DNA of 64,000 nucleotides from Diphasiastrum complanatum (lineage: Eukaryota > Streptophyta > Lycopodiopsida > Lycopodiales > Lycopodiaceae): assembly GCA_029204225.1 (NCBI GenBank), contig CM055101.1, positions 1,918,003 to 1,982,002 on the forward strand, in the 5' to 3' direction. Positions within the stretch are counted from its first letter, which is position 1. Each line of letters starts with the position of its first letter. Shown here piece after piece: positions 10,565-22,640 of the stretch. Made by a program: the position numbers and the translations under genes. Below the pieces are notes generated by a model. The model ran no database searches. It had not been told where the DNA came from and saw only the letters and a list, made by a program, of their open reading frames with translations.

Positions 10565-11540
10565 TGTCCCAAATACTTGAGCCTTGTTTGAATGAACTCA
10601 CACTTAGACTCCTTAGCATAAAGCTTTGCTTGCCTTAGATTATCTAAGATTGTATGCAAATGCGCCTCGTGCTCCTCAAGAGTCTTACTGTAAATCAATA
10701 TGTCATCAAACAATACCACGAGAAACTTCCTTAGATATGGACGAAGAATATCATTCATCATCTGTTGGAAGGTTGTCGGGGTATTAGTTAGACCAAGAGT
10801 AAAACTAAAAATTTGTAATAGCTAGAATGAAAACCAGTTTAGCCAAAGGCTCGAATTGTCATATCGGAAGCAGAGGCATCGAAGGTTCGCATGGAACTTT
10901 GCCTTTGCCTTTGAAGTCATCGAACTGATCCTCGATAAAGACTGTATCCCTAATGAATAAAATCTGCTAGGTATCAGAGTCGTATAGCTTGTAAGTATTG
11001 TCAGATGAAGTGTATCCGATAAGGATGGTCTTGAGACCTTGGAAGTTGAATTTCTTTCTCGTCTCCTTCGGGATCCGTGCATAGGCAATGCATCTGAACA
11101 CACAAAGGTTCTTCATTGAAGCCTTATAACCTGTCCAGACCTCATGTGTGTTTTGCCTATGAGGGCCTTAGTCAAACATATGTTTTGGACGTAAGTTGTA
11201 GTGGAGATAGTTTTAGCCCAGAAGCTCTTCGGCAAAGATTCATGTGTTAGCATACATTTGGCTGACTCGACCAGGGCACGATTCTTTCTCTCAGCTAAGC
11301 CATTAGATTGAGGTGAATAAGGAGTGATAAATTGTTGTTCAATGCCTTGGCTCTGGCAGTACTCCTTGAATACGGTAGAGATGTACTCTCCACCATTGTT
11401 GAACCTCAGGCCGTTGATTTGTTTGCCAATTTCTTTCTCTGCATGCTTCTTGAAGATTCTAAAACAATTGAAACCTTTAGATTTCTTCTTGATAAAGTAC
11501 ACCAAACAATCCTCTAGCAACATGCTGATGGCTTGATTTA
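10565..11540 (-). repeat. 976-bp chimeric gypsy/copia module, copy 2, inside copia element B
   Basis: This is a near-perfect copy of 7387-8362 in the same orientation. It lies between the GAG-pre-integrase and RT parts of element B and replaces that element's integrase and N-terminal RT. On the minus strand it carries gypsy [11 protein letters not shown] followed upstream by copia NNGGEY and AERKNR. Its edges are abrupt on both sides. Confidence 0.9.
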
Positions 11541-12574
11541 GCATGGTATGGACGCATTGACAATTACTTTCTTTCTCATGAGTCTGTAAGAACAAATTCA
11601 GATCCAAATCTTTATGTTTTTATGAATGAAGATAACATTGCCTTGATTGTATTTTATGTTGATGATATCATTATCACGGGCAATGATGAGAATCTCATCC
11701 ATTCTATCAAAGCCAACTTATGCAAGCAATTTGAGATGACAAATTTAGATGGCAAACTGACAGTGATATCAGGTTATGTCAAAACAAGTATGTGCATGAG
11801 ATACTAGAGATATTTCGCATGACAGAATGCAAACCTTCCATCACCCCTTGCGAAGCTGGTAAGAAATTATCTCGTATTGATGATAGTGCACATGTTGACG
11901 CTACTTTATTTCGTCAGCTAGTTGGAAGTTTGATATATCTTACGACTACATGTCCTGATATCTGCTATGTTGTAAGTCTGATTAGCCAATTCATGTCATC
12001 ACCCACTTTGGACCATTGGAAAGCTATGAAAAGGATTTTGAGTTATGTGAAAGATACACCTAACCTTGGCCTGATCTACAAAGGACAAAGTGCTTTACCT
12101 AAGTGGCAGGGTTATGTTGATGTTGATTGGGCAGGAAATGTAGATGATAGAAAGTCAACAACAGGTTATGCCTTCAAGTTTGGTAACGGTTGTTTTTCAT
12201 GGTCTAGCAAGAAGCAAGATACTATTTCTCTTTTTTCTACAGAAGCCGAATATAAAGCATTAAGTTTTGCCACCTAGGAAGCTATTTGGTTGCGTAAGTT
12301 GTTATGTGAAATTGGCATGAAACATATAAATCCTACTGTTATTTTCTGTGATAGCCAAAGTGGAATACAATTGGCTAAGAATCATGTCTTTCACGCGAGG
12401 GCAAAACATATTGAGGTAAAATATTACTTACTGTGTGAAAAGCTACAATCTAAAGATATAAGTATTGTACACTATTCTACGTTGTTACAAGTTGCTGATA
12501 TATTTACGAAAGCTTTATGTAAGGAGAAGTTTGAAACTTTTAGAGCCAAACTTGGCTTAGATCTGGTTATGTAA
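11541..12574 (+). pseudogene. copia element B, RT C-terminal half and RNase H
   Basis: The frame enters at AWYGRIDNYF and has the catalytic FYVDDIIITG. A frameshift near 11750-11800 precedes MTECKPSITPCE and the RNase H motifs VDVDWAGNVDDRKSTTGYAF, SLFSTEAEYKAL, FCDSQSGIQLA, HARAKHIEV and VADIFTKAL. A TAG at about 12275 interrupts SFAT/EAIWLRKLL. The N-terminal RT fingers were lost at the module junction, so the element cannot be autonomous. Confidence 0.9.
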
Positions 12575-12890
12575 AAAGTCTTTACTTGTAATACTATCAT
12601 AGAGGTATGTTCCATGAATAGAGTAAACTTTTAATTAAAGAAAGACATTGATCATCTAGGGAGAGAGTTAAAATATAAATGATCGACTTGTACAGTGCTT
12701 TCTTATTTCGACGGCACCACGTGTGCTCAAATCTAGAATTATCGGGCCGTGTTTCTTTTACGAGCTCTTTGAGTGCTTTTAAGCAGCTTGATCTTTGTAC
12801 TTGCTTATCAGTTTGAATATACAATTTGTTGGAGAGCAATTTTGTTGTCTTGTCTTATTGCACTTGATGTTGTGCTGTGGTGATGATTCG
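12575..12890 (+). mobile_element. 3' untranslated region and 3' LTR fragment of copia element B
   Basis: About 90 bp after the pol stop, a purine tract GGGAGAGAG near 12660 precedes TTAAAATATAAATG, which would open the LTR if a degenerate TG is allowed. It includes a CACGTG core near 12719. The end is set only by the start of gypsy sequence on the other strand. Confidence 0.5.
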
Positions 12891-13950
12891 GTCAGGTTTT
12901 TAAACTGTATTCTCAACTCCTTCGGCAACAAATAAATTGATGACCGTAGTCAGATTCACTTCCCCAATTGGTGTATAGTCAGGAAACAAACTAGTGAGAT
13001 GTAAATCTTCCTTAGATTCTTCTGTCATCGGTTGGAATAGTAGTTTCTCAATTGTTTTGTCACCCACCGGTCACAGTGTTGAATCAAGTCGTCCGTTATG
13101 TGTTTGTAATCGAATATTCTATCCATTGGTAGTGATAGTTACTACTCTTGTTGCCCATTCAAGCACTGCTTTGGCGGCTCTTAGCCAAGGCTTGCCTAAT
13201 AGAACTCGATAGACATCCACGTCTTTTGGTAATCGTAGAACAACAAAGTTCAACAAGAATTGCAACTCTTTAATACTGACTTTCTTGTATGATTAGCCAT
13301 GTGAATGACTAATTGACTCTTCTGCAGGGGTAAATTAGTTAATTTAGTGTAGGTGTCTTCATACACGATATTGACACCTGCTCCTCCATCAATCTGGATG
13401 ATGCTAATGTCGATGCCTTGAATGGTTATCTCCAATGTTGGAACAATGTCTTGCTCCGTAGATTGTACAATAATGTTAACTGCTACTAAAGACAGTCGTT
13501 CTAGTAGCCTACAGCTAGGTAGCTTCGTACATATGGATTCCACCAAATAAGGTGCAATCTCAATCAATTGACCGACTATAATCTAAAATTTATAATCGCT
13601 CACAAAGTTTGCAATTTGGTTAGTTACATTATCAGCTAATTCTCGATCTCTTTTCATGATCTGAAGATGATTTTGCATCTGATTTGATGGAACTCTTAGT
13701 CTTTGAATCGGTGTCAAATTCAAATTCTGACAAACTGCTTCTTCTATGGTGTTGTCGATGCTGACAATAGTTCTCCCTTGTTTCTTCTTCCTCTAATCGG
13801 TGAGCAACTTCCACAATACGTTCCAATAGCTGATTATGTAAGGACATGGTGCCTCTCCTAAGCACTTTATGGAGACCACGGCGGAAATACTTGATGTGTC
13901 GATTACAGAAACAACGAAAAAATGGCAACCGAACCAAAAAGGTGCAAAAT
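12891..13950 (-). pseudogene. Ty3/gypsy gag-protease fragment
   Basis: On the minus strand, a charged serine/arginine-rich gag end (13937-13632) is followed by a retropepsin-like region with IQIDGGAGVNIV, the gypsy protease active site, at about 13410-13370. Further on, LPKDVDVYRVLLG and PWLRAAKAV match the conserved block after protease in plant gypsy elements. Stops and a frameshift break it. Confidence 0.75.
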
Positions 13951-14266
13951 CAGGGTTTTGACAAAATCACAAAAAATTGAATATCTCAAAATCTATATGC
14001 ATATCCAAAAACTTGATATGCAGTCTATTAGCCACCAGTTAGGCTAATCCAATGATCCAAAAATCGGCCAAATCCAACATGTGAACTGAAAAATTGGAAT
14101 TGATCAAGATTATAAACCTATATAGGATTTTGATCTACAAAAAATCCAATCTACAAATGCAAGAAACTCAATTTTGGTATAGAATCCAATCTAGCATGCT
14201 CTAGCATTGATATCTTCTCCAAATCATTGATTGATATGATTGCCTTCTTCATAACCTGAAATAAAA

Positions 14267-14278
14267 GCTTTGATACCA
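14267..14278 (-). other. Primer-binding site, copia element D
   Basis: On the minus strand TGGTATCAAAGC directly follows an LTR ending in CACA. It matches the plant copia initiator-methionine-tRNA site except for its end. The leader continues at 14266-13951 until gypsy sequence starts. Confidence 0.75.
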
Positions 14279-14887
14279 TGTGAAAGATTTCAGATCCATA
14301 AAGATCCTAATCCATAAAATGATCTTGGGTTAGAAGAACAACATATCACCAATCTTGCCAATGTAGAAAACTCGGCATCTACACTAAGAATAGAATCCAA
14401 ACTCTAATAGATATTGATCAAACATGAATCAAAACATAAATAGAAGCTACTGTCCATACAACAATAGTACCCTACTATATTTCGCACGTATAAACCTGAG
14501 AATAACAAATATTGATCGTTCTACACATAGAATTGCAAGATATCACAAGTATAGTGCACCGATGGATAGTAGAACCCAAGAGAACCATGTATAAGCATGA
14601 ATGAGATAAGAAAGAGACAATATCCTCTCTATTCACAAATTACATCCTTCTATAGCAGGTCCAAAACCTAAATTGCCACTTGGTTTCCCTCCAATAAGAA
14701 AAATCCTACTATTTTCAGGACTAGATTCAATGTACCCAACATTCAAATTTGAATCTACTCAAACTCGACTTATATTCTTTCCCACACTTTTCAAAAGTGT
14801 GTCTTTAAATGCATTTAGGCTAATATAACTTTGAAAAGTCAAACTTTAAATCTAATATGAAAATTGGCCTCAAATGCCAAATACACA
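14279..14887 (-). mobile_element. 5' LTR of copia element D
   Basis: On the minus strand the 609-bp LTR starts TGTGTATTTGG at 14887 and ends TTTCACA at 14279. It has TGTG/CACA terminal inverted repeats and a primer-binding site right after it. Upstream it interrupts copia element C just after its VRDVRFDES motif, so D inserted into, or was joined to, C. No internal coding region of D survives. Confidence 0.75.
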
Positions 14888-17145
14888 TTGTCTTTGACTC
14901 ATCAAATCTGACATCTCTAACGGTTTTAATCTGTTTGCTGTCAGGCATGTAGATCATGTAGTATGATGAATGAACATCATATCCTACGAGGAATCCCTAA
15001 TCCACCTTTTCATCCAACTTATTTCTTTTCTAATCTGGAATGTGGGCATATGTGACGCATTTAAAAATGCGCACATGTGTCAAACTTGGTTTGTTGTCCG
15101 CGAAACCTCGTGTTGTGTGGTATGTGCAACACTGGATCTACCTATCATGTTCTGTAGGTAGTTGGCTGTAGCTACTACTTCAGCCCATAAAAGTTTTGAT
15201 GCCTTTGAATAGGCCATGATTTATCTCGCAACTTCCATGAGAGTCTGATTTCCCCACTCTGCCACACCATTGTGCTATGGTGTGTAGGCTGCAGTCTTCA
15301 AGTGAAGTAAGCCTTTGCTAGTAAAAACTTTGCAAAGCATTTGGAGACGTATTCTCCTCCTCTGTCTGTTCTCTACTGCTTCATCTTCTTGTCAGTCCAT
15401 TTCTCAGCCCAATTCATGAACTCCATGAATTTGTCCAAGGCCTCTGACTTGTTGTGGATAAAGTACATGGCTGCAAACTTGTTGATGTCATCAATAAAAG
15501 TGATGTAGTACTTTGAATCTCCCAAGGAGACCACATCAAACCGTCCACAGACGTCAGAGTGTAATAGTTTCATGCATTCTTTCATTCTAAAAGAGTCCTT
15601 GGTGAATGGTATATGTGAGATCTTGTCTTTGTTACAGGCATCACAGGACTTCAAACATGCTGCATCTTTGATGTTGACACCAATGAATGCTCTACTCCGA
15701 CTAGCATTGTATAGAGCAACTATATTCATGTGATACAGCCTCCTGTGCCATATAATATCCATTGATTCGTTGATCTGATGAGTTTACTCTAAAGGTACTC
15801 GGATCTTGAGGTGATACAGGTTCTCCTTTTGCTTTCTTGTGGTGACAAGCTGAGTGGTTGCGGATTCAACCACTTCATAGGTATCGCCTTCAAAGGTGAC
15901 TGTTAGTCCTACATCTACCATTTTAACAATAGATAGTAGGTCCTTCTGAAGAGTGGTCACGTAGAGAGTATCGTCGAGCCTTCTGTCTCTTCCTTTGGTG
16001 TTTAACTCCAATTTCGCTAACTTTGCGTTTAGAACCATCTCCCAAAATTATATATCTGGACGATTCTGATTCTTGATAATCAATGATCATGTGTCTCATT
16101 CCACAAAGTGTGACGTTGCACCTGAATCAATAATTATCTCTTGTGTATATGAAGTTGATGTCGCACAGACATCATCACAAAAGTTAGTTGTTGGGTTATT
16201 GTCGTTGTTGGCTCTGTCTTCGGCCATCTTGGAGGACTCTGATTCCTCCATGTAGGATGAGCTATAGTTGCTCTCTCGTCTGCCCTGATCTTTCTTGGTT
16301 CTGGGATTTTGGTTGCAGTCAATGGCTGCATGACCCTTCTTGTGACAGTGGGTGCACTCTATCTTTAGATTGAGCCAGCACTTATCAATAGTATGGCCTT
16401 CTCATGTTCATCTCGTGCAGGTCTTATTCTCACCATTCTGTTGTCTCGATTTGTTTATGCTCTTCCATTTGTCTTCTTTGGCTCCCTCTGACTGCTACCT
16501 TTGATCTTGTCTTTAGCCTGACTCCCACTTAGGCTTGAAATTCTTCTTCTACTTCTCTTTGTTGCTATAGAGAGCTTGATCAAAGTTATCCTTGTCATCA
16601 AGGTGTTCACGGGCTTCCACCTCTTCTCTGATCTCCATTATAGCCTTCTCAAGGGTCATCTCTGGATCTTTAGCAAGTAGTGTTCGGGTCGTTTGAAACG
16701 ATCTTGGTAGAGCTCGCAGCATGTATGTGAGCTACTTCTCTGCTGAGACTGCATTCTCTGTTCTGAAATTGTGCAGCGAGAGGAACAAGTCCTTCATGTT
16801 TCTAATGAAGGAAGTGAGGTCTTTACCATTGGTCAGCTGATCTTCAAGAAGCATAATTTGGCTTTGTGATTTCATTTGAAATCTAGTCAACAAAGTATCC
16901 CACATTTCCTTTTGCTTTGGAGAGTGTGGCTAGATCAAGTGTCAAGTTGTCTTCAATGGATGAGGACAACACAGCTATTGACTTGTCATTCTTCTCTCTC
17001 CATTCGTGTAGCTCTTTGCTAGTGGTTGTCGGCATCTCTTCTATGCCATCAACCTACGGCCATAGACCTTCTCCTTCCATCCTAGGAAGTTTGATCCTGA
17101 CAAGTCAAAGATTGTGCAGATCTTTGATTGAATGCTGCTAGTGGA
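14888..17145 (-). pseudogene. copia element C gag-pol fragment (gag to post-integrase)
   Basis: On the minus strand it begins with gag near 17145 (LSGSNFLGWKEKV) and runs through EREEVEAREH-like helices. A zinc knuckle near 16370 reads CTHCHKKGHAAIDC (CX2CX4HX4C). The protease has IIDSGATSHFV near 16130. GAG-pre-integrase follows (LYVTTLQKDLLSIV, IIWHRRLYHMN, CDACNKDK), then integrase (LHSDVCGRFD, TFIDDINKFA, RTDRGGEYVSKCF). Many stops and frameshifts occur. It ends at VRDVRFDES, at the LTR of element D, so RT and RNase H are missing. Confidence 0.88.
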
Positions 17146-17194
17146 TGCCATAGCCTGAAGGAATCAGACAGAGGCTTCGATAATCAAAAGTCAT

Positions 17195-17207
17195 GGTTCT
17201 AATTCCA
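17195..17207 (-). other. Primer-binding site, copia element C
   Basis: TGGAATTAGAACC on the minus strand is a degenerate form of TGGTATCAGAGCC. It lies between the LTR and the gag start of element C. Confidence 0.65.
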
Positions 17208-17800
17208 CTGATGGGAAATAGTCGCAAAGCGAAATGAAACATAGAAAATCGAAACAAAACGAAATGAAACGAAGCGAAACGCGATGAAGACCGGATAGAT
17301 CCGACTTGACAAGACTAGCTACTGCTATTGACTACGGTCTAATTCTCTTCCAAGCACCAGATCTTCTGACAATCTATTGTAAAAATTAAATTTGTGAACA
17401 TCAAATAATATTGAAAAAACAACAACATAAATTTATCTACTACTAGCATGCATTCCAATATTGTAGATCATACACATCACAAAATAGAGCATTGAGAAAA
17501 TCACTTGTATTATCAGAACTGAATTTACACTCTTTTTTTTGAGAATTGTCTGCTTCCTAGAATAGCACATTGGCGCGAAGGAGATGTTCTCTCTCACGAA
17601 AAGTATGACTGGCTACTGCTGTAAACTCACTCTGTGTCCATGACTATCTTCTTGATTGCCTACTTCTTGATGCATCTAGCAATACATATATTGAGAGTAA
17701 CATTTTGGATTAGAGAGATTAAATGATCTACAACTAATCTTAGATTACAAGAGTGGTGGATTAGGCACATCCTAATGCTCTTCTACTGACGTCATCATAT
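17208..17800 (-). mobile_element. 5' LTR of copia element C (outer edge approximate)
   Basis: On the minus strand it ends TTTCCCATCA next to the primer-binding site. Its last 80 bp contain a run of TTTCG-rich units near 17225-17290. A plausible start is the TGATGACGTCAG region near 17790-17800. The partner 3' LTR is absent, so the start is inferred. Confidence 0.5.
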
Positions 17801-18740
17801 CAGATCAGAAAGCTATATTATATGGTACTTGTTTGATCTCCCTGGTCCTTTGGAGCACAAAGAGTTTCGTGTCGTGTCATGTCGTTTGACCTTCTCCTTT
17901 TGCTTGTGCATTAGCTGCCTTCTGCCCGTTGGACTGTGCCTTCACGCTGTAGGCCTTTCGCCTTTAGATTCAAGAACATTTTTGCGACTTTAAGAGCAGT
18001 GTCGCTTTTTCAAGAGAACCTTTGCTTTTATCCGGAAGGCATTTGGCGACAATGTCGCTTTTTCTCGAAGGGCGAAAAAGCAGACTTTAGGGCATAAACC
18101 AGTTTGAAGGAAAATCTCGCTTTTCTAAAGGCAAGTGTCATTTTTCTAAGGGTCTAAAAACCTTTCTAAGCCATTTTAGTGACAGTGTCACCTTTTTCGG
18201 AAAAATGCAAAAAATGCAATAGTGTCAAGAAAAGTTCTCAGAGTTATTTTCTAAGTGTTTTAGACCTAGGGATGAATTTTTCTTTATGACCCAAAAATGT
18301 AAACTGTGCGACGAAACAATTAAAAAATATAGACTGTGCGAAACATAGTTCAAAATGCGTAGAATGAAAATATTGAAGATTAATCCAAACTTCCGCGATG
18401 TCACACAAACAAAATTCATAATTTACAAGTCCAAAAGAACGTGATTTGGAAGTATTGTTTTTACTTACAAAATAAGTGGTTAACTTTAGTATACACAAAA
18501 ATATTACCAATGCACTGCACAAAATCAGATAAGTTTAAATACACATTTCTACAAGTTTTTAATATTCGAATAAATGTCTCATCTCGTAGAAAGTCTCGTC
18601 TGGCATTCAAAAATCATTAAAAATATAGTATACAAACATTTCCCAAAAACATTGTCTTCAAAGACATCTTTCTCTGTGAAATTTTTTCATCAATTCATGA
18701 ACATGTGCTAAAACTTGTTGATCATTAGTTGTCGGCCACA
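17801..18740. other. Non-coding stretch with degenerate GTGTCGCTTTTTC repeats
   Basis: No gene is recognised. Between about 17985 and 18205, a motif close to GTGTCGCTTTTTC recurs four to five times, spaced about 30-60 bp. The rest is AT-rich with short frames only. Confidence 0.45.
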
Positions 18741-18744
18741 TATA

Positions 18745-20010
18745 CCCAACAATAATAGCTAACACCATTGCTTCTCCCCTAGATAGAAGTCTCCCTTTGC
18801 TTTCAAGAGTTGCAGTTCTTCAAAAATTGATCTGATTTCGATTGAACTTTTTGCACTCTCCTTTCTACAAATAGGGGATGTCAGTCCATGATGCCATGGT
18901 GTTTTTATGACTGGCCATAAATACCTATACAATACATGACTCTCTGATATTGGTACCTGACAAATACAATGTGATACTATATAAGATCGAATGTCCTTTT
19001 GCATTTTTGTTGCGTCTAGTAATGGCCAAAGCTCTTGCAACAAAAAGTCTTCACCACTTTGGCCATCCCAACCAGCAAATACAAATGGAAAAACACAATT
19101 TACTACATGATTCTGATGCAAGCTTTGTAAGGTGAATTGTCGATGAGGATTGTGTTTTGATCGTGTAATTTTTTGAAGTGTTTCCAAACACTAACCAAAG
19201 GCTTGAAGCTTGCACAAACATGCTTGTTATTAGGTCTCACCAGACCAGTCTGGTAGCAATTTTCTTGAGACCAGAGCATAAACAATGGCAGCTTGCAACC
19301 AAATTTTCTCTTGATATAGCTATAAGACTTTAGGGTATATCTAGATACCATGGTTGACCATATTCCAACCCTGCAAGTTGATGTTAGCTTTGCACAGAAC
19401 TCTGAGCATCCAAGTCAAAGTTGCAACCATTTTCCCTTGTGATAATCAACATTTGACAGAGGAAGCTTTCTATCCCAACGTTTAATTAATACTCCATTCA
19501 AATCCAATATAACATATAAAGGTTCAATTTGTGGATCAACACGAAAGAATACCTGGATTGACACAATTCACTCAATGTATAAAAGCACAATGTATGAAAA
19601 TCAAATAAACAATTATGTCTATTGAAGAAAAAACGTAGCTTAAGACAGAGACAAATGAACAATTGTATCTATTCAAGCAAATAGTTTTCAACATCCATAA
19701 AAACAAGTCAATGAGAGCAATTAATAACCAAATCTTAAACAAGGCTTTCAATATATAGTTTGCTTCCATCAATTCTCGACAAGTTTGAAACGCTTGAGTT
19801 GCACTCCTCATTATGTGTGATATTCAAATCTTCCTCATGTCCTGGTCTTATTATATTGATAGAGGAAGATTGATCCAATGCCAAAAGTTCTTTTTCATTA
19901 CCAACATACGAATCCACCAGATAAAATCTTTCCATTGTAGTTGATTCAACATCTGTATGAAATTTTTTCAAAAAACATTCATGTGGCCAACAGTCATTCA
20001 AATCATGCGA
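18745..20010 (-). pseudogene. FCP1/NLI-interacting-factor-like HAD phosphatase, decayed
   Basis: On the minus strand near 19550-19440 the frame reads PLYVILDLNGVLIKR, the plant form of the HAD motif I found in FCP1-like phosphatases (aspartate nucleophile DLNG). After a frameshift come VGIWSTMVSRY near 19370 and, further on, TILIDNSPYK near 19170, matching the LIDDSPYK block with D changed to N. The end reads FLLQELWPLL and KDIRSYIVSH. A separate upstream frame at 20001-19735 may be an earlier exon. An intron-like gap lies between, with an acceptor-like AATCCAG. Frameshifts and stops make it a pseudogene. Family members remove phosphate from proteins such as the RNA polymerase II tail, but this copy's target cannot be known. 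Confidence 0.72.
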
Positions 20011-20029
20011 TACATCAACAACTTATTTT

Positions 20030-20780
20030 CTTTTTGATATCTCCAATATGTCCATCTTCCAAACACTGAAACCTATTGCTCGTGTACGATATCACCCATG
20101 GCTCCAAATGATTACTCGCTACCTTATGTTCGATCAAATCATATTTTGATTTCAAATATGAGTGAACAAATCCAGGCAGGTCAGTTTTTTTAACAGCCCC
20201 TTTGGAGGCTGCCTCACACCAAGATGGAGAACCCTACACATATCATCAATAAAGTTATTGGAGATTTGATATCTCTTGAATGCATCTAATTGTGATAAAC
20301 TAACTCCATATTGTGTTTCCCATGTTTCATCTATTTTTTGTTAGATCACAATATTCTTTTAAAGACGTAACATTATCAAAAAAATCAAAGGAGTATTTTT
20401 TGTCGAACACAATGGTCCCATTCAGCAACTTATTAAAAATAATTTCAATCTCAGTCTTGAATAACCCTTACAAAGGGTGCACAAAATATGGAGTTATTGA
20501 TTTCAAATCATTCTTTGTGTTGGGCTTTAGTTCACCTTTTAATTCAGCAAAGAACCATCCACCCACTTTCTCAATTTCATCCATTTTTTTCATACATTAT
20601 CAGAAGAAAACAACACACAATAAGATTCCTTTGGCTCTTTCCGTTGCATCATGTCTTCCAACATTGATTTGTAAGCCTAAAATACAAATAATTATTTGCA
20701 ATTAGATTGATCACAGATGTGCATAAAGCTAAACAACAGTAAATATAACAACACAATAAGTTTAAACTGAGCCTCTATAT
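20030..20780 (-). pseudogene. Coding-like remnant between the VVDGQHT ORF and the phosphatase
   Basis: A minus-strand frame reads SMLEDMMQRKEPKESYCVV, then MDEIEKVGGWFFAELKGELK, DLKSITPYFVHPL and FNKLLNGTIVFDKKYSF, broken by several stops. No family is recognised. Its strand and position between two other decayed coding stretches suggest it is the middle of one multi-exon gene, but that is inference. The plus-strand frame at 20313-20705 is its antisense shadow. Confidence 0.4.
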
Positions 20781-20852
20781 AAAAACATGTAGCTTCCACT
20801 TTTCGCATGTTCGCCCACCTCCAATCGATCGTTCGAGGTGTTTCCAAAATTC

Positions 20853-21551
20853 TCACTGCATTCGAGTTTGATGGAGTAATTCAGGAAAAGAACTTTTCCG
20901 CTTGTATTCATCATTCAGCTCCTTTAATGCTCTGGATATCTGAATGCATTCCACAGGAGTCACCTTATGACTCGGAATGCGCGCACTATGTTTGTAGTAT
21001 TGTTGTTGCAAACTTCCACAATCTGGAAACTTTTGTGCATCCAAAACTCTCAACAAATTTTTTGTCGCTTGTATTGTATGTTGTCCATCCACAACATAAA
21101 ATTTTATCTCTACTGCCTTGTCCTTTAAAATTTTCCTGTCAAACACCTCAACAAACTCCCCAGTTTTTGAATAAAATGGGATCACATCTACTGGGGGCAA
21201 CTTCACCCCAATAGTGTTAAACAACAATCTCTGCAACACATCACAATAATCTCTATTGAAGGGCCTACAGTTATATTGCGCTGGGAGAAGCTCACACTTG
21301 GTTACATCAATCTGAATCTCATTTTGTATACCCAGAGCATACAACTTCTTAAAGGCATCCAATCTCATATTTGTTTTTGCAAGTGCATCTTCATTGCATG
21401 ATTTTGAGGCCTTTGATTTTTTTGAGACAACTTCAATCAAAACATCCTTCTTTTCTTTGACACCCTTTTTCCTGCTCTTTTGCTCTTTTTGTGAAGGTGG
21501 TTGAAAACTCCTAAGTGGAATTGCGTCCACTGTTGTAACCACTAAAGTCAT
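20853..21551 (-). pseudogene. Unrecognised ORF with VVDGQHT motif, copy 1
   Basis: The 232-residue frame starts MTLVVTTVDAIPLRSFQPP, has a lysine-rich stretch (about residues 20-50), then KLYALGIQNEIQIDV, FNTIGVKLPPVDVIPFY and FYVVDGQHTIQATKNLLR, and ends LNDEYKRKSSFPELL. The VDGQHT stretch resembles the DGQHR-type core of ParB-like/DndB-like proteins, but that is only motif-level similarity. The 5' side joins copia gag at about 21552-21556, so the start may be artificial. A second copy at 58945-59430 matches it closely up to QHTIQ. Coding-like sequence continues downstream on the same strand. Confidence 0.55.
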
Positions 21552-21555
21552 ATTT

Positions 21556-22435
21556 GTAGGTGTGCAAAGCTCAATCTTACTGTACCTTCACCTTTGATAG
21601 CATGTGTGCTATTGTTGCCCATGTGAACATATCATTTGGTATTGGAAGGCGTATAGGACTCGAAATAGCCAATATGGCTACTCATTTGCTGTGTGGCTCC
21701 GGAGTTCAGAAACCAGGAGTTGTTGTTGGATGTTTTTTGATGGCTAGTCATTAAGGCATCATTATCCGATTCTTGAATCGACTGTGGTGCTTCTGTACCT
21801 GCATTTGTCACCTGTTTCGACTACCCCTTGCTGTTGTTATTTTCTTGCAGTATGCGACAATCTTGGATCTTGTGGTTGGTTCACCGGAATATGTGCAGAA
21901 TAGCTACCTCTTTGTCGGCTAGTTTGACTGCCCTTGACGGTGTGTCGGTTCATGATTTAGCTTTGGTTGCTTTGGGCCTTTCTTCTTTTGCTGAGTTCAG
22001 CCTTTGTTCGTGTATAAGGCATGAGAGTCGACACTTGAGGAACCAGAGACTTTGTTCCTTCTCCTCTCTTCCTAACACAACATTGTCATGACTCTTGAAA
22101 GAGTCAATTCAGGGTGTGTCAAGATGATCATCACCCAACTGTCTTATGAGCTTTTAAAGCTTGAAAGTAGTGTCATTACTACATCTTGATCATCTATGAC
22201 AGAACCAAAAGTGGCCATTTGCTTTAGCAGGTTCTTGAACTGGTTGATGTGATTCTATAAGGAATCTCGTTGGTCATCTCGAGCGAGAAAATGTTCTTCC
22301 TTAGATGTAGCTTGGAAGCTATGTCGCGCACATCGTACAGAGTGCTCAAGATGTCCCAGACTTCCTTGGAGATCTGAGCTTCATACACATGGCCGATTTG
22401 AGTGTCTGATATATTGACGATGATCAGCGCAAAGA
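21556..22435 (-). pseudogene. copia family A gag-protease fragment
   Basis: This is the reverse complement of about 37445-38325, with differences. On the minus strand it contains the gag block SKEVWDILSTLYDV and the helix around LLSSFPSSYDSW, then a protease region whose active site reads NSGA rather than DSGA. It carries stops. Its 5' edge is an LTR of another copia (22436). Confidence 0.82.
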
Positions 22436-22640
22436 CTTAGAATCTGCTTTGCACAGGAACACAGATCATGCTACACAGTAACACAGACAGAAAACACTCT
22501 CCACAGAAAGCTCACATAGCAATTGTATTTCTCAAAATGAAATTACACTGTACATATAGTTGTTCACTCAGGCAACCCATGCATGATCCAAGTTGCCATT
22601 GGTAGGATAAATGTCCCATTGACTTGCCTCGTGGGTAAAT
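22436..22640 (-). mobile_element. LTR E, minus-strand copy
   Basis: The reverse complement resembles the LTR at 23624-23862: CATGGGTTGCCTGAGTGAAC, a TGTACAGTGTAATTTCATTTTG stretch, and the end around GATCTGTGTTCCTG then ATTCTAAG. It interrupts copia family A gag. The start is not clear; similarity fades near 22640. Confidence 0.7.

Noticed and set aside
20807-21214. Plus-strand frame of 135 residues
   Set aside because: It is antisense to the VVDGQHT ORF, whose frame is conserved in a second copy; no features of its own.
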